Shown here: positions 16,259 through 23,208 of the stretch, one piece after another | Layout of the letters: every line of letters begins with the position of its first letter | Numbering within the stretch: the first letter of the stretch is position 1 | Origin: Bacillota bacterium | Lineage (GTDB): Bacteria; Bacillota; Clostridia; Acetivibrionales; DTU013 | Direction: 5' to 3' | Assembly: GCA_023409615.1 (NCBI GenBank) | Contig: JAEYRF010000216.1 | Span: 1-23,208 of the forward strand | Length of the DNA: 23,208 nucleotides | Notes under the pieces: generated by a model | The model's database searches: none | What the model saw: the letters and a program-made list of their open reading frames with translations, nothing else | What the model was told of the DNA's origin: nothing | Position numbers and translations under genes: made by a program

Positions 16259-17029
16259 ATGATTCAAATTGGGACTGCGGGATATTCTTATGCAGACTGG
16301 GTTGGACCGTTTTATCCGGAAGGGACGAAATCAACAATGATGTTGGAGTATTATGCTCTTTATTTCAGTTTTGTTGAGGTGAATTCTACATACTATCACA
16401 TGCCCGGACTCAAGTTATTTGAAGGAGTGGACAAAAAGACACCGCCTGATTTTAAATTCGCGGTGAAGCTGTTTGGTGGTTTTACTCATGCAAGGACATC
16501 CGGGCCCGAAGAAGCTGAAAAATTTAAGTATTCACTTGCGCCAATCGTCGGCAATGGCAAGTTAGCCTGCCTATTGGCACAATTTCCTTATTCCTTCCAT
16601 TATAATAGCGAAAACATAGATTACCTGAAAAGGTTGAAGCAGAATTTCCAGGAGCATGAGATATGTATTGAGTTCAGAAACAGAGAATGGATAAAAAGCG
16701 ATGTTTTCAAGATGCTCAAGCAGGAGAACATGGGCTTTGTATGTGTAGATGAGCCGGGCATTCGCGGACTGATCAACAATGTGATCGCCGTTACATCAAG
16801 TGTTACATATTTAAGACTTCACGGCCGAAATCAGGAAAAATGGTATGCAGGGGAAGGCTCTGAAAGATATGATTATCTGTATAGCGGCAGCGAGCTTCTG
16901 GAGTGGGTGGGCAGGCTGCGCGAACTGGAGGATGGTTCCGGTGTAACACTTGTATCCTTCAATAACCATCCAAAGGGGAAGGCCATTGAAAATGCAAAGG
17001 CATTGATGGGTTACCTGGGACAGATATGA
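16259..17029 (+). CDS. DUF72 family protein (YecE-like)
   Basis: A 256-residue cytoplasmic protein of the DUF72/YecE family, which adopts a TIM-barrel-like fold of unknown function. Family landmarks are visible: the N-terminal IGTAGYSYADWVGPFYPEG, FVEVNSTYYHMP, FKFAVKLFGGFTH, CIEFRNREW, CVDEPGIRG and YLRLHGRN. The length is normal (about 240-280). The ATG at 16259 follows AGGTGGTGATGACC; an ATG 8 nt earlier is out of frame. It is divergent from the oadB operon and has a GNAT gene 57 nt downstream, which may be co-transcribed. A poor TTGATA at 16147-16152 may be the -35, without a clear -10 partner. Confidence 0.9.
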   Translation: MIQIGTAGYSYADWVGPFYPEGTKSTMMLEYYALYFSFVEVNSTYYHMPGLKLFEGVDKKTPPDFKFAVKLFGGFTHARTSGPEEAEKFKYSLAPIVGNGKLACLLAQFPYSFHYNSENIDYLKRLKQNFQEHEICIEFRNREWIKSDVFKMLKQENMGFVCVDEPGIRGLINNVIAVTSSVTYLRLHGRNQEKWYAGEGSERYDYLYSGSELLEWVGRLRELEDGSGVTLVSFNNHPKGKAIENAKALMGYLGQI

Positions 17030-17086
17030 GAAGGTTTGTGGCGAGTTATTATCCGGGCTGGGTGCGTGTGAGCATGGGGGTGCAGA

Positions 17087-17620
17087 ATGGATATTTCTAC
17101 AGGTGATGATGTTGTTGCACTAATCCCTTTTAATGAAAATTTTTTAAAAGAAGCTGCTTTGCTGTACAACAGCAGTGATATGCGCTTTGCTACAGGTTTT
17201 GCAGATAAAGTATCCGAAGCCCGATTAGCCTTAACATTGGATCAGGTATGCTCACAAGAAAATGAATTCGTATCTTGTATTTTTATAAAAAGTGATTCAG
17301 GTACAGCGAATGTCTCAGGTAAGCAGCTTGTTGGCATCGTATCAGGCGTGTTTCAAGGAAATGAGCTTTGGATCAAGCTTTTAGCAATTTCACCATCCTT
17401 TCGGAATACAGGTATCGGCACAAGGTCAATCGACCTTATTATAGGACATTTTGCTAGAAGTTTTAATGCCATAAACGTATTTGTTTCTGTTGTTGAAGAT
17501 AATAAAGGAGGACTGCGTTTCTGGACAAGGCAGGGCTTTTCGGTGACCGGCGTCTTATACAAGGAGCTATTTGGTGAAAATCGCAAGTATAAGGTAGCAA
17601 TCATGAATAAGAGGCTGTGA
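17087..17620 (+). CDS. GNAT family N-acetyltransferase
   Basis: A 177-residue protein with the GNAT fold: beta-4 and the acetyl-CoA loop are at about 96-120, where LLAISPSFRNTGIGTRSIDL contains the R/Q-x-x-G-x-G pyrophosphate-binding signature (RNTGIG, 106-111). The later VSVVEDNKGGLRFWTRQGF matches motif B, the 'N..g..fy...GF' segment. The start ATG has GGGGGTG about 7 nt upstream. It transfers an acetyl group from acetyl-CoA to an amine, but the acceptor cannot be predicted. It probably shares the DUF72 transcript. No strong terminator is visible between its stop and the promoter at 17689. Confidence 0.88.
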   Translation: MDISTGDDVVALIPFNENFLKEAALLYNSSDMRFATGFADKVSEARLALTLDQVCSQENEFVSCIFIKSDSGTANVSGKQLVGIVSGVFQGNELWIKLLAISPSFRNTGIGTRSIDLIIGHFARSFNAINVFVSVVEDNKGGLRFWTRQGFSVTGVLYKELFGENRKYKVAIMNKRL

Positions 17621-17688
17621 ATAGTATACAAATAGACTTTTTTCAATAAGGTTTACATAATTCGGCATGTAATTAAATTTATAGCGAT

Positions 17689-17717
17689 TTGACAAAGATT
17701 TTATTCATCGGTATAAT
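17689..17717 (+). promoter_or_regulatory. Consensus sigma-A promoter of the riboswitch-hydrolase unit
   Basis: A perfect TTGACA (17689-17694), a 17-nt spacer and a perfect TATAAT (17712-17717). The start site would be near 17724, producing a leader of about 160 nt that contains the c-di-AMP riboswitch. Confidence 0.9.
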
Positions 17718-17735
17718 ATTCTTGCGACGGAAACA

Positions 17736-17866
17736 ATTGCCGCAAAAAGCTGAATCTCCTCAAAAGGAGTACGGAGGAACCAAAACTGGGGTTAATCTGT
17801 TCAATGGAACTTTCATGAACGGTAGGGCAATCCTATCACCCGCACCCGCCAGCTAACTTCGGAAGC
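17736..17866 (+). promoter_or_regulatory. c-di-AMP riboswitch (ydaO/yuaA leader)
   Basis: The leader matches the conserved blocks of the ydaO/yuaA class in order: CCGCAAAAAGCTGAATCT, a small hairpin (CTCCT 17756-17760 with AGGAG 17765-17769), ACGGAGGAACCAAA, TGGGGTTAATC, AGGGCAATCCTATCACCCG, CACCCGCCAGCTAAC and GGAAGC. This class binds cyclic di-AMP, usually switching the gene off, and is known upstream of cell-wall hydrolases and potassium or osmolyte transporters. The gene here is an NlpC/P60 hydrolase, a typical target. No terminator hairpin with a T tract follows; the aptamer ends only 5-8 nt before the AGGAGG of the gene, so control of translation initiation is the likelier mechanism. 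Confidence 0.87.
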
Positions 17867-17883
17867 TAAAATAGGAGGACGTA

Positions 17884-18840
17884 ATGTCGCTTTTAAAAAG
17901 AGCTCTGTTAACAATATCAACAATCGCTATTGTCACATTATTTTTTACAAGTGCTGCGTTTGCAGCTTCTGAAAAGACAGGTATTATCACAGAGAACGCA
18001 GTTAATTTTCGAGCTGCTCCTGATATTTCCTCAAAGATCCTGAATCAGTTGGACAAAGGAACAAAAGTATCTGTTGCAGCCAGCGAAGGTGATTGGTACA
18101 AGGTAAATTACAGTGATGCTACAGGTTGGGTCAACGGAAATTATATAACAGTCCGTGACGAGAAGATTTCTGCGGGTGTTGTTAATGTGGATACGCTCAA
18201 TGTCAGAAGTGAGTCAAATACTTCATCTGAAATCCTTACTAAACTGAAAAAAGGAGATATAGTTGAAATTTTTGAACAATCCGGGGACTGGTACCGCATT
18301 TCTATTGATGAGGATAGATATGGCTGGATACATATCGACTATGTCACGATAAGAGAAGAGAAGGTATCCAGAGGAACCGAAGAAGTGCTTCAGACGACTG
18401 CTGATAATCTAGTGGTTGACACAAAAGCAGATTTACGACAGCAGATTGTTGATTATTCTAAAAAACTGATAGGGATTAAATACGTGTATGGAGGTTCGAC
18501 GACCAAGGGCTTTGATTGCTCAGGTTTTGTCAGCTATGTGTATAAGAAATTCGGAATGACACTTCCCAGAGCATCCAAGGATATGGGAAGTGGGGGGACT
18601 TCAGTTAAAAAGGCTGATCTGCAGATGGGTGACCTGGTGTTCTTTGACACTAACGGAGGCCTTAACGGTATTAACCATGTAGGGATTTACATTGGGAGCG
18701 GCAAGTTTATTCATGCTTCATCGAGTGTTGGCAGAAAGGTTACTATCAGCAGTCTCAACGACAAATATTACAGCAAGACTTATTTGAGGGCGAAAGATTA
18801 CCTGAGTGAAATAATTTCTGATAACCGTCGGGAACAATAA
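17884..18840 (+). CDS. Secreted SH3b-SH3b-NlpC/P60 cell-wall hydrolase
   Basis: This 318-residue exported peptidase cuts peptide stems in peptidoglycan. It has a signal peptide at 1-27 (cleavage after AFA), a first bacterial SH3 domain at about 33-90 and a second at about 97-157. Both have the NFRA/NVRS start and the GWV/GWI.xxYV end, which bind the wall. A short linker precedes the NlpC/P60 domain (about 185-308), whose catalytic Cys212 is in FDCSGFVSY, with His265 (NHVGIYIG) and a third polar residue, His277 (FIHASS). All active-site residues are intact. AGGAGG is 6 nt before the ATG. Expression is presumably set by c-di-AMP through the upstream riboswitch, linking wall remodelling to turgor or wall stress. 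Confidence 0.94.
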   Translation: MSLLKRALLTISTIAIVTLFFTSAAFAASEKTGIITENAVNFRAAPDISSKILNQLDKGTKVSVAASEGDWYKVNYSDATGWVNGNYITVRDEKISAGVVNVDTLNVRSESNTSSEILTKLKKGDIVEIFEQSGDWYRISIDEDRYGWIHIDYVTIREEKVSRGTEEVLQTTADNLVVDTKADLRQQIVDYSKKLIGIKYVYGGSTTKGFDCSGFVSYVYKKFGMTLPRASKDMGSGGTSVKKADLQMGDLVFFDTNGGLNGINHVGIYIGSGKFIHASSSVGRKVTISSLNDKYYSKTYLRAKDYLSEIISDNRREQ

Positions 18841-18853
18841 TAACTGGAAAATA

Positions 18854-18882
18854 TTTACAAGTTAATAAATGTAGTATATAAT
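18854..18882 (+). promoter_or_regulatory. Sigma-A promoter of comEC
   Basis: TTTACA (18854-18859), a 17-nt spacer and TATAAT (18877-18882). Transcription would start near 18889, just before the AAAGGTG ribosome binding site. This rules out the upstream in-frame ATG at 18885 as the start of comEC. Confidence 0.75.
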
Positions 18883-18902
18883 TAATGCAAAAAGGTGTCG
18901 GG

Positions 18903-21275
18903 ATGAGTATAATTTACAAACGTCCGGTCGTATCTTTTTGCATTTTGCTTATTATTGGGATACTGACAGCATTCCTGTCAGATTCAGTACTGGTGACGGC
19001 AGCTCTGTTTCTGCTGATCTCAGCATGCTTATACATTTTCAAGGTGAAGGGTGAAAGTAGTCTTTTTGTACCCGCAGGTATGCTGGCCTTTTTCCTTTTA
19101 GGCTCACTTGAATTCCTGGCTATCGACAACATCCAACTCAGGAGTTTTTCTGAATACGAAGGCAATGAGGTTGCTATTATGGGATTCATTGCATCGGAGC
19201 CGGATGTGAAAGGGGAGAAGGTCACATATGTGGTCAATGCCGTTGGAATAAGGCAGGGCTATAGAGGAGAATTCAAGCCAAAAAAGGGAAAGATTTTGCT
19301 GACAACTTTAATTAAGAAGGAATATGCTATTCTTCAATATGGCAGCGAAGTGGTTTTTGACGGTATTCTGACACAACCCCAGGGAGTTAGGAATCCGGGA
19401 GGATTTGACTATAGAAGGTATCTTGCACAAAAAGGTGTTGGCGCATCAGTTTTTGCCTATCCTTATACTATTGAAGCCGGGGATGGAAGAAGGAGAAATA
19501 TCCTGCTGCAAGCCGGGATGAGTATCCGCGACAGGATTGTTTCTGTAATAGAAAGAAGCTTGCCACGGCAGCAGGCTGATCTGCTGAACGGAATGTTGAT
19601 TGGCTACAGGGGCGGTTTGTCGGAAGAAGTACAGGACGCATTCAGCAATGCAGGTCTGACGCACATTATGGCAGTTTCAGGTGCTAATATTGCATTTCTA
19701 ATATTGCCTCTGTCATTTCTATTTAAGCTGATGAGGATCGGGAAAAGGGCAGCAAATCTTCTGATTATGGGTTTTCTTGCGCTGTTTGTGTTTATTACCG
19801 GTTTTGAGCCCTCTGTACTACGCGCTGTATTGATGGCTGATATTCTACTTTTGGCGGCAATCCTTTACAAAAAGCCGGATGTATATGCAGCTATCGCCTT
19901 TTCCTGTATCCTTCTGTTGGTCATCAGCCCGTGCATGATATTCAATGCAGGCTTTCAGCTATCTTATTGCGCTACGCTTGGGATTGTCATGCTATATAAA
20001 AATATCAGCAAAATTCTTATACGATGTCATATTCCGAAGAAACTTGCAGAAATCATGGCCACCACTCTTGCTGCACAGTTGGGAGTGCTGCCCGTTACAC
20101 TTATCAATTTCAACAGAGTATCGCTAATATCTATAATTCCCAATATGTTAGTTGCACCTATACTGGAACTAATTACAATCCTCGGCATGTTGATGGCGCT
20201 GTTAGGTCAGTTCAGCCTATTCATATCCAGACTGATTGGATATTTAAACAGTGTTTTCCTAAGTGCTGTCCTCTATGTTACAAAATGGACATCAGAAATG
20301 TCCTTCGCTATGATTACGACAGTCACACCACCTTTATTTCTTGCTGCGGCGTATTATGTAATCGTATGGTTCCTTCTGTGGTACAAGCCGCTGAAGGGGA
20401 TTACACTTAAAACACGACATGTTGCTGCTGTATTGTCGTTTGCAGCTGTATTCTTCGTTACAGGGAGCTTGAAGCCTGCATGTATGGAAGTAGTGTTCCT
20501 TGATATTGGGCAGGGGGATTCTGCTTTTATAAGGACATACACGGGAAAGACTCTATTAATAGATGGCGGCGGAAGTTCGAACCCTTCTACAGTGTCTGCT
20601 GTCGGGGAAAAGGTGGTTGTCCCCTTTTTGCTGGACAGCGGAACCGTCAGCCTTGATGCAGTTATCGCGACACATCCTCATTCCGACCATACTCAGGGTC
20701 TGGTGGATGTTTTGGAGCAGATGAGGACAGACATGCTCATCATCCCTTCAATGAAGGATGAATCAGGTTTTGAGAGCCTGCTTCAGGTGGCGGGCGAAAA
20801 AGGAATTCCTGTGTCCAGAGGAGCTCAGGGAGATATCATCCGGCTGGATGACAGGACCTTTATGCAGGTCCTTAACCCCAAACCGAACTGCGATGTAGAT
20901 GAGAAGTCTTTAAATAATGTATCACTCGTGTTAAAATTATGCTATGGACAAACCTCGGTCTTGTTAACAGGTGATGCTGAGAATGAGGCTGAGAGGCGTA
21001 TGTTGGAAGAAACTCTGAACCTAGAAGCGGATGTGATCAAGATTGCCCACCACGGTTCTCCAACCTCAACAGATAAAGCTTTGTTGGAAGCTGTAGAACC
21101 GGATGCTGCAATTATAAGCGTTGGAAGAAACAACTTCGGACATCCGTCAGATAAGGTGTTAAGCTCGCTGGAAGAGCACAATGTGGAGTGCTTCAGGACA
21201 GATGAATGCGGTGCGGTTATACTTGTAAGTGACGGGAAGACCATCAGGATCCGAAGAACAGTGGCAGAAAAGTGA
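18903..21275 (+). CDS. comEC: DNA internalization competence protein ComEC/Rec2
   Basis: A 790-residue membrane protein that forms the channel for single-stranded DNA uptake in transformation. The start at 18903 has AAAGGTG upstream and fits the mapped promoter. Residues about 5-70 contain the first transmembrane helices, followed by an extracellular DUF4131-type OB-like domain to about 190. The Competence domain (about 220-500) has the motif LTHIMAVSGANIAFLI, and more helices follow. From about 525 to the end lies a metallo-beta-lactamase domain: VVFLDIGQGDSAFI, LLIDGGG, the metal motif THPHSDHTQG near 590 and AHHGSPTS near 716. All three classic regions are present at the usual length, so the gene looks functional. 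comEA is not adjacent. It sits upstream of holA, as in Bacilli and Clostridia. Confidence 0.95.
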   Translation: MSIIYKRPVVSFCILLIIGILTAFLSDSVLVTAALFLLISACLYIFKVKGESSLFVPAGMLAFFLLGSLEFLAIDNIQLRSFSEYEGNEVAIMGFIASEPDVKGEKVTYVVNAVGIRQGYRGEFKPKKGKILLTTLIKKEYAILQYGSEVVFDGILTQPQGVRNPGGFDYRRYLAQKGVGASVFAYPYTIEAGDGRRRNILLQAGMSIRDRIVSVIERSLPRQQADLLNGMLIGYRGGLSEEVQDAFSNAGLTHIMAVSGANIAFLILPLSFLFKLMRIGKRAANLLIMGFLALFVFITGFEPSVLRAVLMADILLLAAILYKKPDVYAAIAFSCILLLVISPCMIFNAGFQLSYCATLGIVMLYKNISKILIRCHIPKKLAEIMATTLAAQLGVLPVTLINFNRVSLISIIPNMLVAPILELITILGMLMALLGQFSLFISRLIGYLNSVFLSAVLYVTKWTSEMSFAMITTVTPPLFLAAAYYVIVWFLLWYKPLKGITLKTRHVAAVLSFAAVFFVTGSLKPACMEVVFLDIGQGDSAFIRTYTGKTLLIDGGGSSNPSTVSAVGEKVVVPFLLDSGTVSLDAVIATHPHSDHTQGLVDVLEQMRTDMLIIPSMKDESGFESLLQVAGEKGIPVSRGAQGDIIRLDDRTFMQVLNPKPNCDVDEKSLNNVSLVLKLCYGQTSVLLTGDAENEAERRMLEETLNLEADVIKIAHHGSPTSTDKALLEAVEPDAAIISVGRNNFGHPSDKVLSSLEEHNVECFRTDECGAVILVSDGKTIRIRRTVAEK

Positions 21276-21316
21276 AATGAGCGGTATTGTGGACGGTAAA
21301 CATGAGACAGTTAACA

Positions 21317-21406
21317 GGGGATAGGTAAGCGGGGGATAGGTAACTGAGAGATGGTAAGCGGGAGATTGTATGTGGGAGACAGACAGGTAAGCAGTGGATA
21401 GGTAAG
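21317..21406 (+). repeat. Degenerate purine-rich tandem repeat between comEC and holA
   Basis: A unit near GGGGATAGGTAAGC occurs at 21317-21330 and 21332-21344, in decayed form at 21348-21359 (GAGATGGTAAGC), and again at 21394-21406 (GTGGATAGGTAAG). Weaker copies lie between (near 21361 and 21383). Spacing is about 15-18 bp. The strand has almost no C, and no protein of plausible size is encoded. It fills most of the 162-bp gap; the region also contains TAG and TAA stops in several frames. Confidence 0.65.
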
Positions 21407-21437
21407 TTGAGTACTGGAAGTCTGATAAGAGAGCGAG

Positions 21438-22544
21438 ATGAGCGTAGTGGCACTTAAGGAGAATACAGCAGATAATGAGAAGCTCCTGTGGAAACAGATC
21501 AGGAATAATGAGATCGGGTCTCTATACCTTTTTTACGGCATTGAGGAATACCTTAAAAGGAATTTTACCGAGCAGATTGAAAAGATGCTGCTGACAGGTG
21601 ATTTTATTTTACTTAACAAGATTGTCCTCGAGGTAAAAACGACGCCTTCAGCTATCATTGAGAATTGTCAGACACCGCCCGTCTTTTCTGATAGAAAACT
21701 GGTCATTGTGAAAAATTCAGGTTTATTCAAAGGTGGTAAGAAATCCGAGAATATTGGAAAAAAAACTGCGGATACGGGCAAGAAGGCCGGAAAGGCCAGT
21801 AATGCAGGAAGTTCAGGTAAAAGGACCGGTGATGAGTTAACTGAGTTCCTGCAAATTGTTCCAGAGCATGCCTGCCTGATTTTCATTGAAACTGAGATCG
21901 ACAAAAGACTCAAGATAGTAGACCTGATAAAAACACATGGGCTGATGGTGGAATTCGACAATAAAAAGCCTGACGAGTTAACCGGCTGGGTAATGAAAAG
22001 GATAAAGGATCTAGGGCATGAAGCCGATCCTCGTACAACAGCAATGATAGTTGAATATTGCGAAAGTGGAATGGATGATATCCTCAATGAGGTAAAAAAA
22101 CTGTGCTCTTATGCAGGAGAGAGAATAAAGATTACTGAGTCGGATGTGGAAAAGGTATGTACCAAATCGGTTAAGAGCAGGGTTTTCGATCTGACTGATG
22201 CTATTGGTGCAAAGCAAACCGCAAAGGCTTTATCGCTCCTCAACGACATGGATGTCCTTAAGGAGCCGATGCCTAAGGTGATGTATATGATAGCCCGGCA
22301 GTTTCGGCAGCTTGTCCAGGTTAAGCTATTGACCGAAGACGGGGCAAATCAAGCTCAGATCGCCTCACATTTCAAGGTGCCTCCATTTATTGCGGGCAAG
22401 CTTTTGAAGCAGGCACAGAGCTTTCCAATGGATAAACTTGAGAAGGCGATAACTACAGGACTGGAACTGGATTTAGCCATTAAAACAGGTCAACTGCGGG
22501 ATAGGGCAGCAATAGAACTGATGATTGCCGGGCTTTCAACATAA
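21438..22544 (+). CDS. holA: DNA polymerase III subunit delta
   Basis: This 368-residue clamp-loader subunit opens the beta sliding clamp during replication. The N-terminal AAA+-like domain starts with LYLFYGIEEYLKRNFTEQIEK (the degenerate nucleotide-site region) and has LVIVKNSGLF and ACLIFIETEIDKRL. The C-terminal part has the family pattern KVMYMIARQFRQLVQVKLL and the ending LDLAIKTGQLRDRAAIELMI. The usual length is about 330-345; the excess comes from a Lys/Gly/Ser-rich stretch at residues 98-132 inserted between two strands of domain 1, which looks like a flexible loop. The start codon has only a weak GAGAGCGAG upstream. The position between comEC and rpsT agrees with the conserved gene order. 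Confidence 0.93.
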   Translation: MSVVALKENTADNEKLLWKQIRNNEIGSLYLFYGIEEYLKRNFTEQIEKMLLTGDFILLNKIVLEVKTTPSAIIENCQTPPVFSDRKLVIVKNSGLFKGGKKSENIGKKTADTGKKAGKASNAGSSGKRTGDELTEFLQIVPEHACLIFIETEIDKRLKIVDLIKTHGLMVEFDNKKPDELTGWVMKRIKDLGHEADPRTTAMIVEYCESGMDDILNEVKKLCSYAGERIKITESDVEKVCTKSVKSRVFDLTDAIGAKQTAKALSLLNDMDVLKEPMPKVMYMIARQFRQLVQVKLLTEDGANQAQIASHFKVPPFIAGKLLKQAQSFPMDKLEKAITTGLELDLAIKTGQLRDRAAIELMIAGLST

Positions 22545-22590
22545 TGGTACGCATAGAATAGCTGTACTCTTAGAATAGCCGTAAAAAAAC

Positions 22591-22638
22591 AAAAAGCCCG
22601 GCCACCAGGAATAGTCCATTCGATGCTCGTGCTTTTTT
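22591..22638. terminator. Bidirectional terminator between holA and rpsT
   Basis: An imperfect hairpin with A-rich left and T-rich right ends: AAAAAGCCCGGCC (from 22591) opposite GCTCGTGCTTTTTTTT (22624-22639). It suits both convergent genes, serving holA rightward and rpsT leftward. The two strands share AAAAAGC/GCTTTTT and interrupted GC pairs. Confidence 0.65.
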
Positions 22639-22666
22639 TTGTTTAGTTAAGTAAATTGATTAATGA

Positions 22667-22930
22667 TTATTTGCTTGCAGCGTTTAATGCTTTTGCTAAC
22701 CTGGATTTTCTTCTCGCAGCGGTGTTCTTATGAAGTATGTTCCTTGCAGCTGCCTTGTCGATGGTTTTTGCGGTAGCACTTAAAACTGATGAAGCAGATG
22801 AATCATTGGATCCGATCGCTTCACTGCATTTCTTTATAGCAGTTTTCAAAGCAGACTTTCTTGCTGTATTTTTGAGAGTCTTTGTCTTTGTCACTTCTAC
22901 TCTTTTAATTGAGGACTTAATATTTGGCAA
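22667..22930 (-). CDS. rpsT: 30S ribosomal protein S20 (TTG start)
   Basis: An 87-residue, strongly basic protein: MPNIKSSIKRVEVTKTKTLK at the start, then NTARKSALKTAIKK, and near the end KNTAARRKSRLAKALN, all S20 landmarks. It binds 16S rRNA early in 30S assembly. The start codon is TTG at 22930, 8 nt after AGGAGG; an in-frame ATG 46 codons upstream would add a hydrophobic, non-S20 extension. Convergent placement between holA and the gene starting at 23206 matches the Bacillus/Clostridium order. The alternative start codon may limit translation; E. coli rpsT is also known for a UUG start. Confidence 0.95.
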   Translation of the reverse strand: MPNIKSSIKRVEVTKTKTLKNTARKSALKTAIKKCSEAIGSNDSSASSVLSATAKTIDKAAARNILHKNTAARRKSRLAKALNAASK

Positions 22931-22974
22931 ACCTTTCACCTCCTGCGGTTTTATTGTCACTAACGACATCGAAT

Positions 22975-23003
22975 ATTTTACCATGAACATTTTTAAAAAG
23001 CAA
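22975..23003 (-). promoter_or_regulatory. Sigma-A promoter of rpsT
   Basis: On the minus strand, TTGCTT (23003-22998), a 17-nt spacer and TAAAAT (22980-22975). The leader to the TTG start is about 35-40 nt and includes AGGAGGTG. Confidence 0.62.
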
Positions 23004-23043
23004 GGCATAAAATCGGGATTGTGTAAAAATCGTGAAATGAAAA

Positions 23044-23073
23044 AGTAAATGCAACCTTGGGGATGCATTTACT
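23044..23073 (-). other. Terminator-like hairpin upstream of rpsT
   Basis: AGTAAATGCA (23044-23053) and TGCATTTACT (23064-23073) form a perfect 10-bp inverted repeat with a 10-nt loop. On the minus strand it runs straight into TTTTT, as in a Rho-independent terminator. No coding gene on the minus strand lies between it and the right edge, so it may end antisense transcription or attenuate a longer rpsT transcript. Confidence 0.45.
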
Positions 23074-23205
23074 ACTTCCGAGTTGCAGTAACATATTCCA
23101 AACTGGTTCCAAAACCGTAGTTGCAATTAGCTTTTCCAAAAGAAAGTTATGTATAATTAAATTATTCGTGTGTTTTGCCGGTGCGATAAGAAGGAGGTAT
23201 TTACA

Positions 23206-23208
23206 ATG
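23206..23208 (+). CDS. First codon of the next gene (gpr expected by synteny)
   Basis: The window ends on an ATG preceded at 7 nt by AAGGAGGT (23191-23198), a strong ribosome binding site. TATAAT at 23152-23157 may be its -10, without a good -35. In Bacilli and many Clostridia the gene in this place, divergent from rpsT, is the germination protease gpr. Nothing of the protein is visible, so this rests on synteny only. Confidence 0.4.

Noticed and set aside
18885..18902. comEC start at ATG 18885
   Set aside because: It lies before the predicted transcription start (about 18889) and has no ribosome binding site.
21244..21453. Small minus-strand ORF between comEC and holA (possible yqzM counterpart)
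   Set aside because: Its Leu/Ser/Pro-rich sequence is just the reverse of the purine repeat, and it lacks a ribosome binding site.
22555..22583. Direct repeat AGAATAGCYGTA after holA
   Set aside because: Only two short imperfect copies in a gap next to the terminator; no feature can be attached to it.
22931..23068. 133-residue form of S20
   Set aside because: The extra 46 residues do not resemble S20 and include the promoter and ribosome binding site of rpsT.
23151..23190. Sporulation sigma-F/G promoter for the gene at 23206
   Set aside because: GTATA at 23151 could be a -35, but no matching -10 was found at the required distance.

Overview
The window looks like chromosome from a motile, spore-forming, sugar-using member of the Clostridia. 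The evidence is moderate-to-low GC, strong AGGAGG ribosome binding sites, sigma-A promoters with 17-nt spacers, and the order comEC - holA - rpsT(reverse) - [gpr expected], which is conserved in Bacilli and Clostridia. I cannot name the species.

Layout. (a) 1-125 is the 3' end of a group II intron, with domain V and domain VI including the bulged branch-point A. It stops 12 bp before the promoter of the next operon. (b) 223-4663 is a three-gene sensory operon with 4-nt ATGA overlaps: a YesN-type AraC response regulator, a YesM-type histidine kinase and a sugar-binding lipoprotein. The regulator has an in-frame TGA at codon 39, before its phospho-acceptor Asp. A clean terminator ends the operon. 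(c) 4903-9669 is a ribose/galactose-type ABC importer: permease, double ATPase, second permease, binding lipoprotein, terminator. Two identical 16-bp boxes exactly 21 bp apart lie just upstream and are the best candidate operator for the AraC-type regulator. (d) 9779-11584 is a methyl-accepting chemotaxis protein. (e) 16001-11579 on the minus strand is a four-gene unit from one promoter: an orphan sodium-pump decarboxylase beta subunit (OadB), a 53-residue OadG-like membrane peptide, a one-domain (N-half) glycosyltransferase, and a GT4 glycosyltransferase fused to a CsaB-type polysaccharide pyruvyl transferase. (f) 16259-17620 holds a DUF72 protein and a GNAT acetyltransferase. (g) 17689-18840 is a sigma-A promoter, a c-di-AMP (ydaO/yuaA) riboswitch and the secreted SH3-SH3-NlpC/P60 wall hydrolase it controls. 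(h) 18854-23208 is comEC, a degenerate purine-rich repeat, holA, convergent rpsT with a TTG start, and the first codon of a gene that synteny suggests is gpr.

How it fits together. Regions b-d read as a sense/import/swim module for a sugar: the lipoprotein and kinase sense it, the regulator switches on the importer, and the receptor could couple the ligand to chemotaxis. The TGA in the regulator would break this circuit unless it is suppressed or is a sequence error. Region e looks like a cell-wall polymer pyruvylation unit that shares a transcript with half of a sodium pump, which is the least explained combination here. I found no CRISPR array, tRNA, rRNA or complete insertion sequence. No stretch over 300 bp is gene-free; the longest gaps are 1-222, 4664-4902, 16002-16258, 17621-17883 and 22931-23205, and each is described below.
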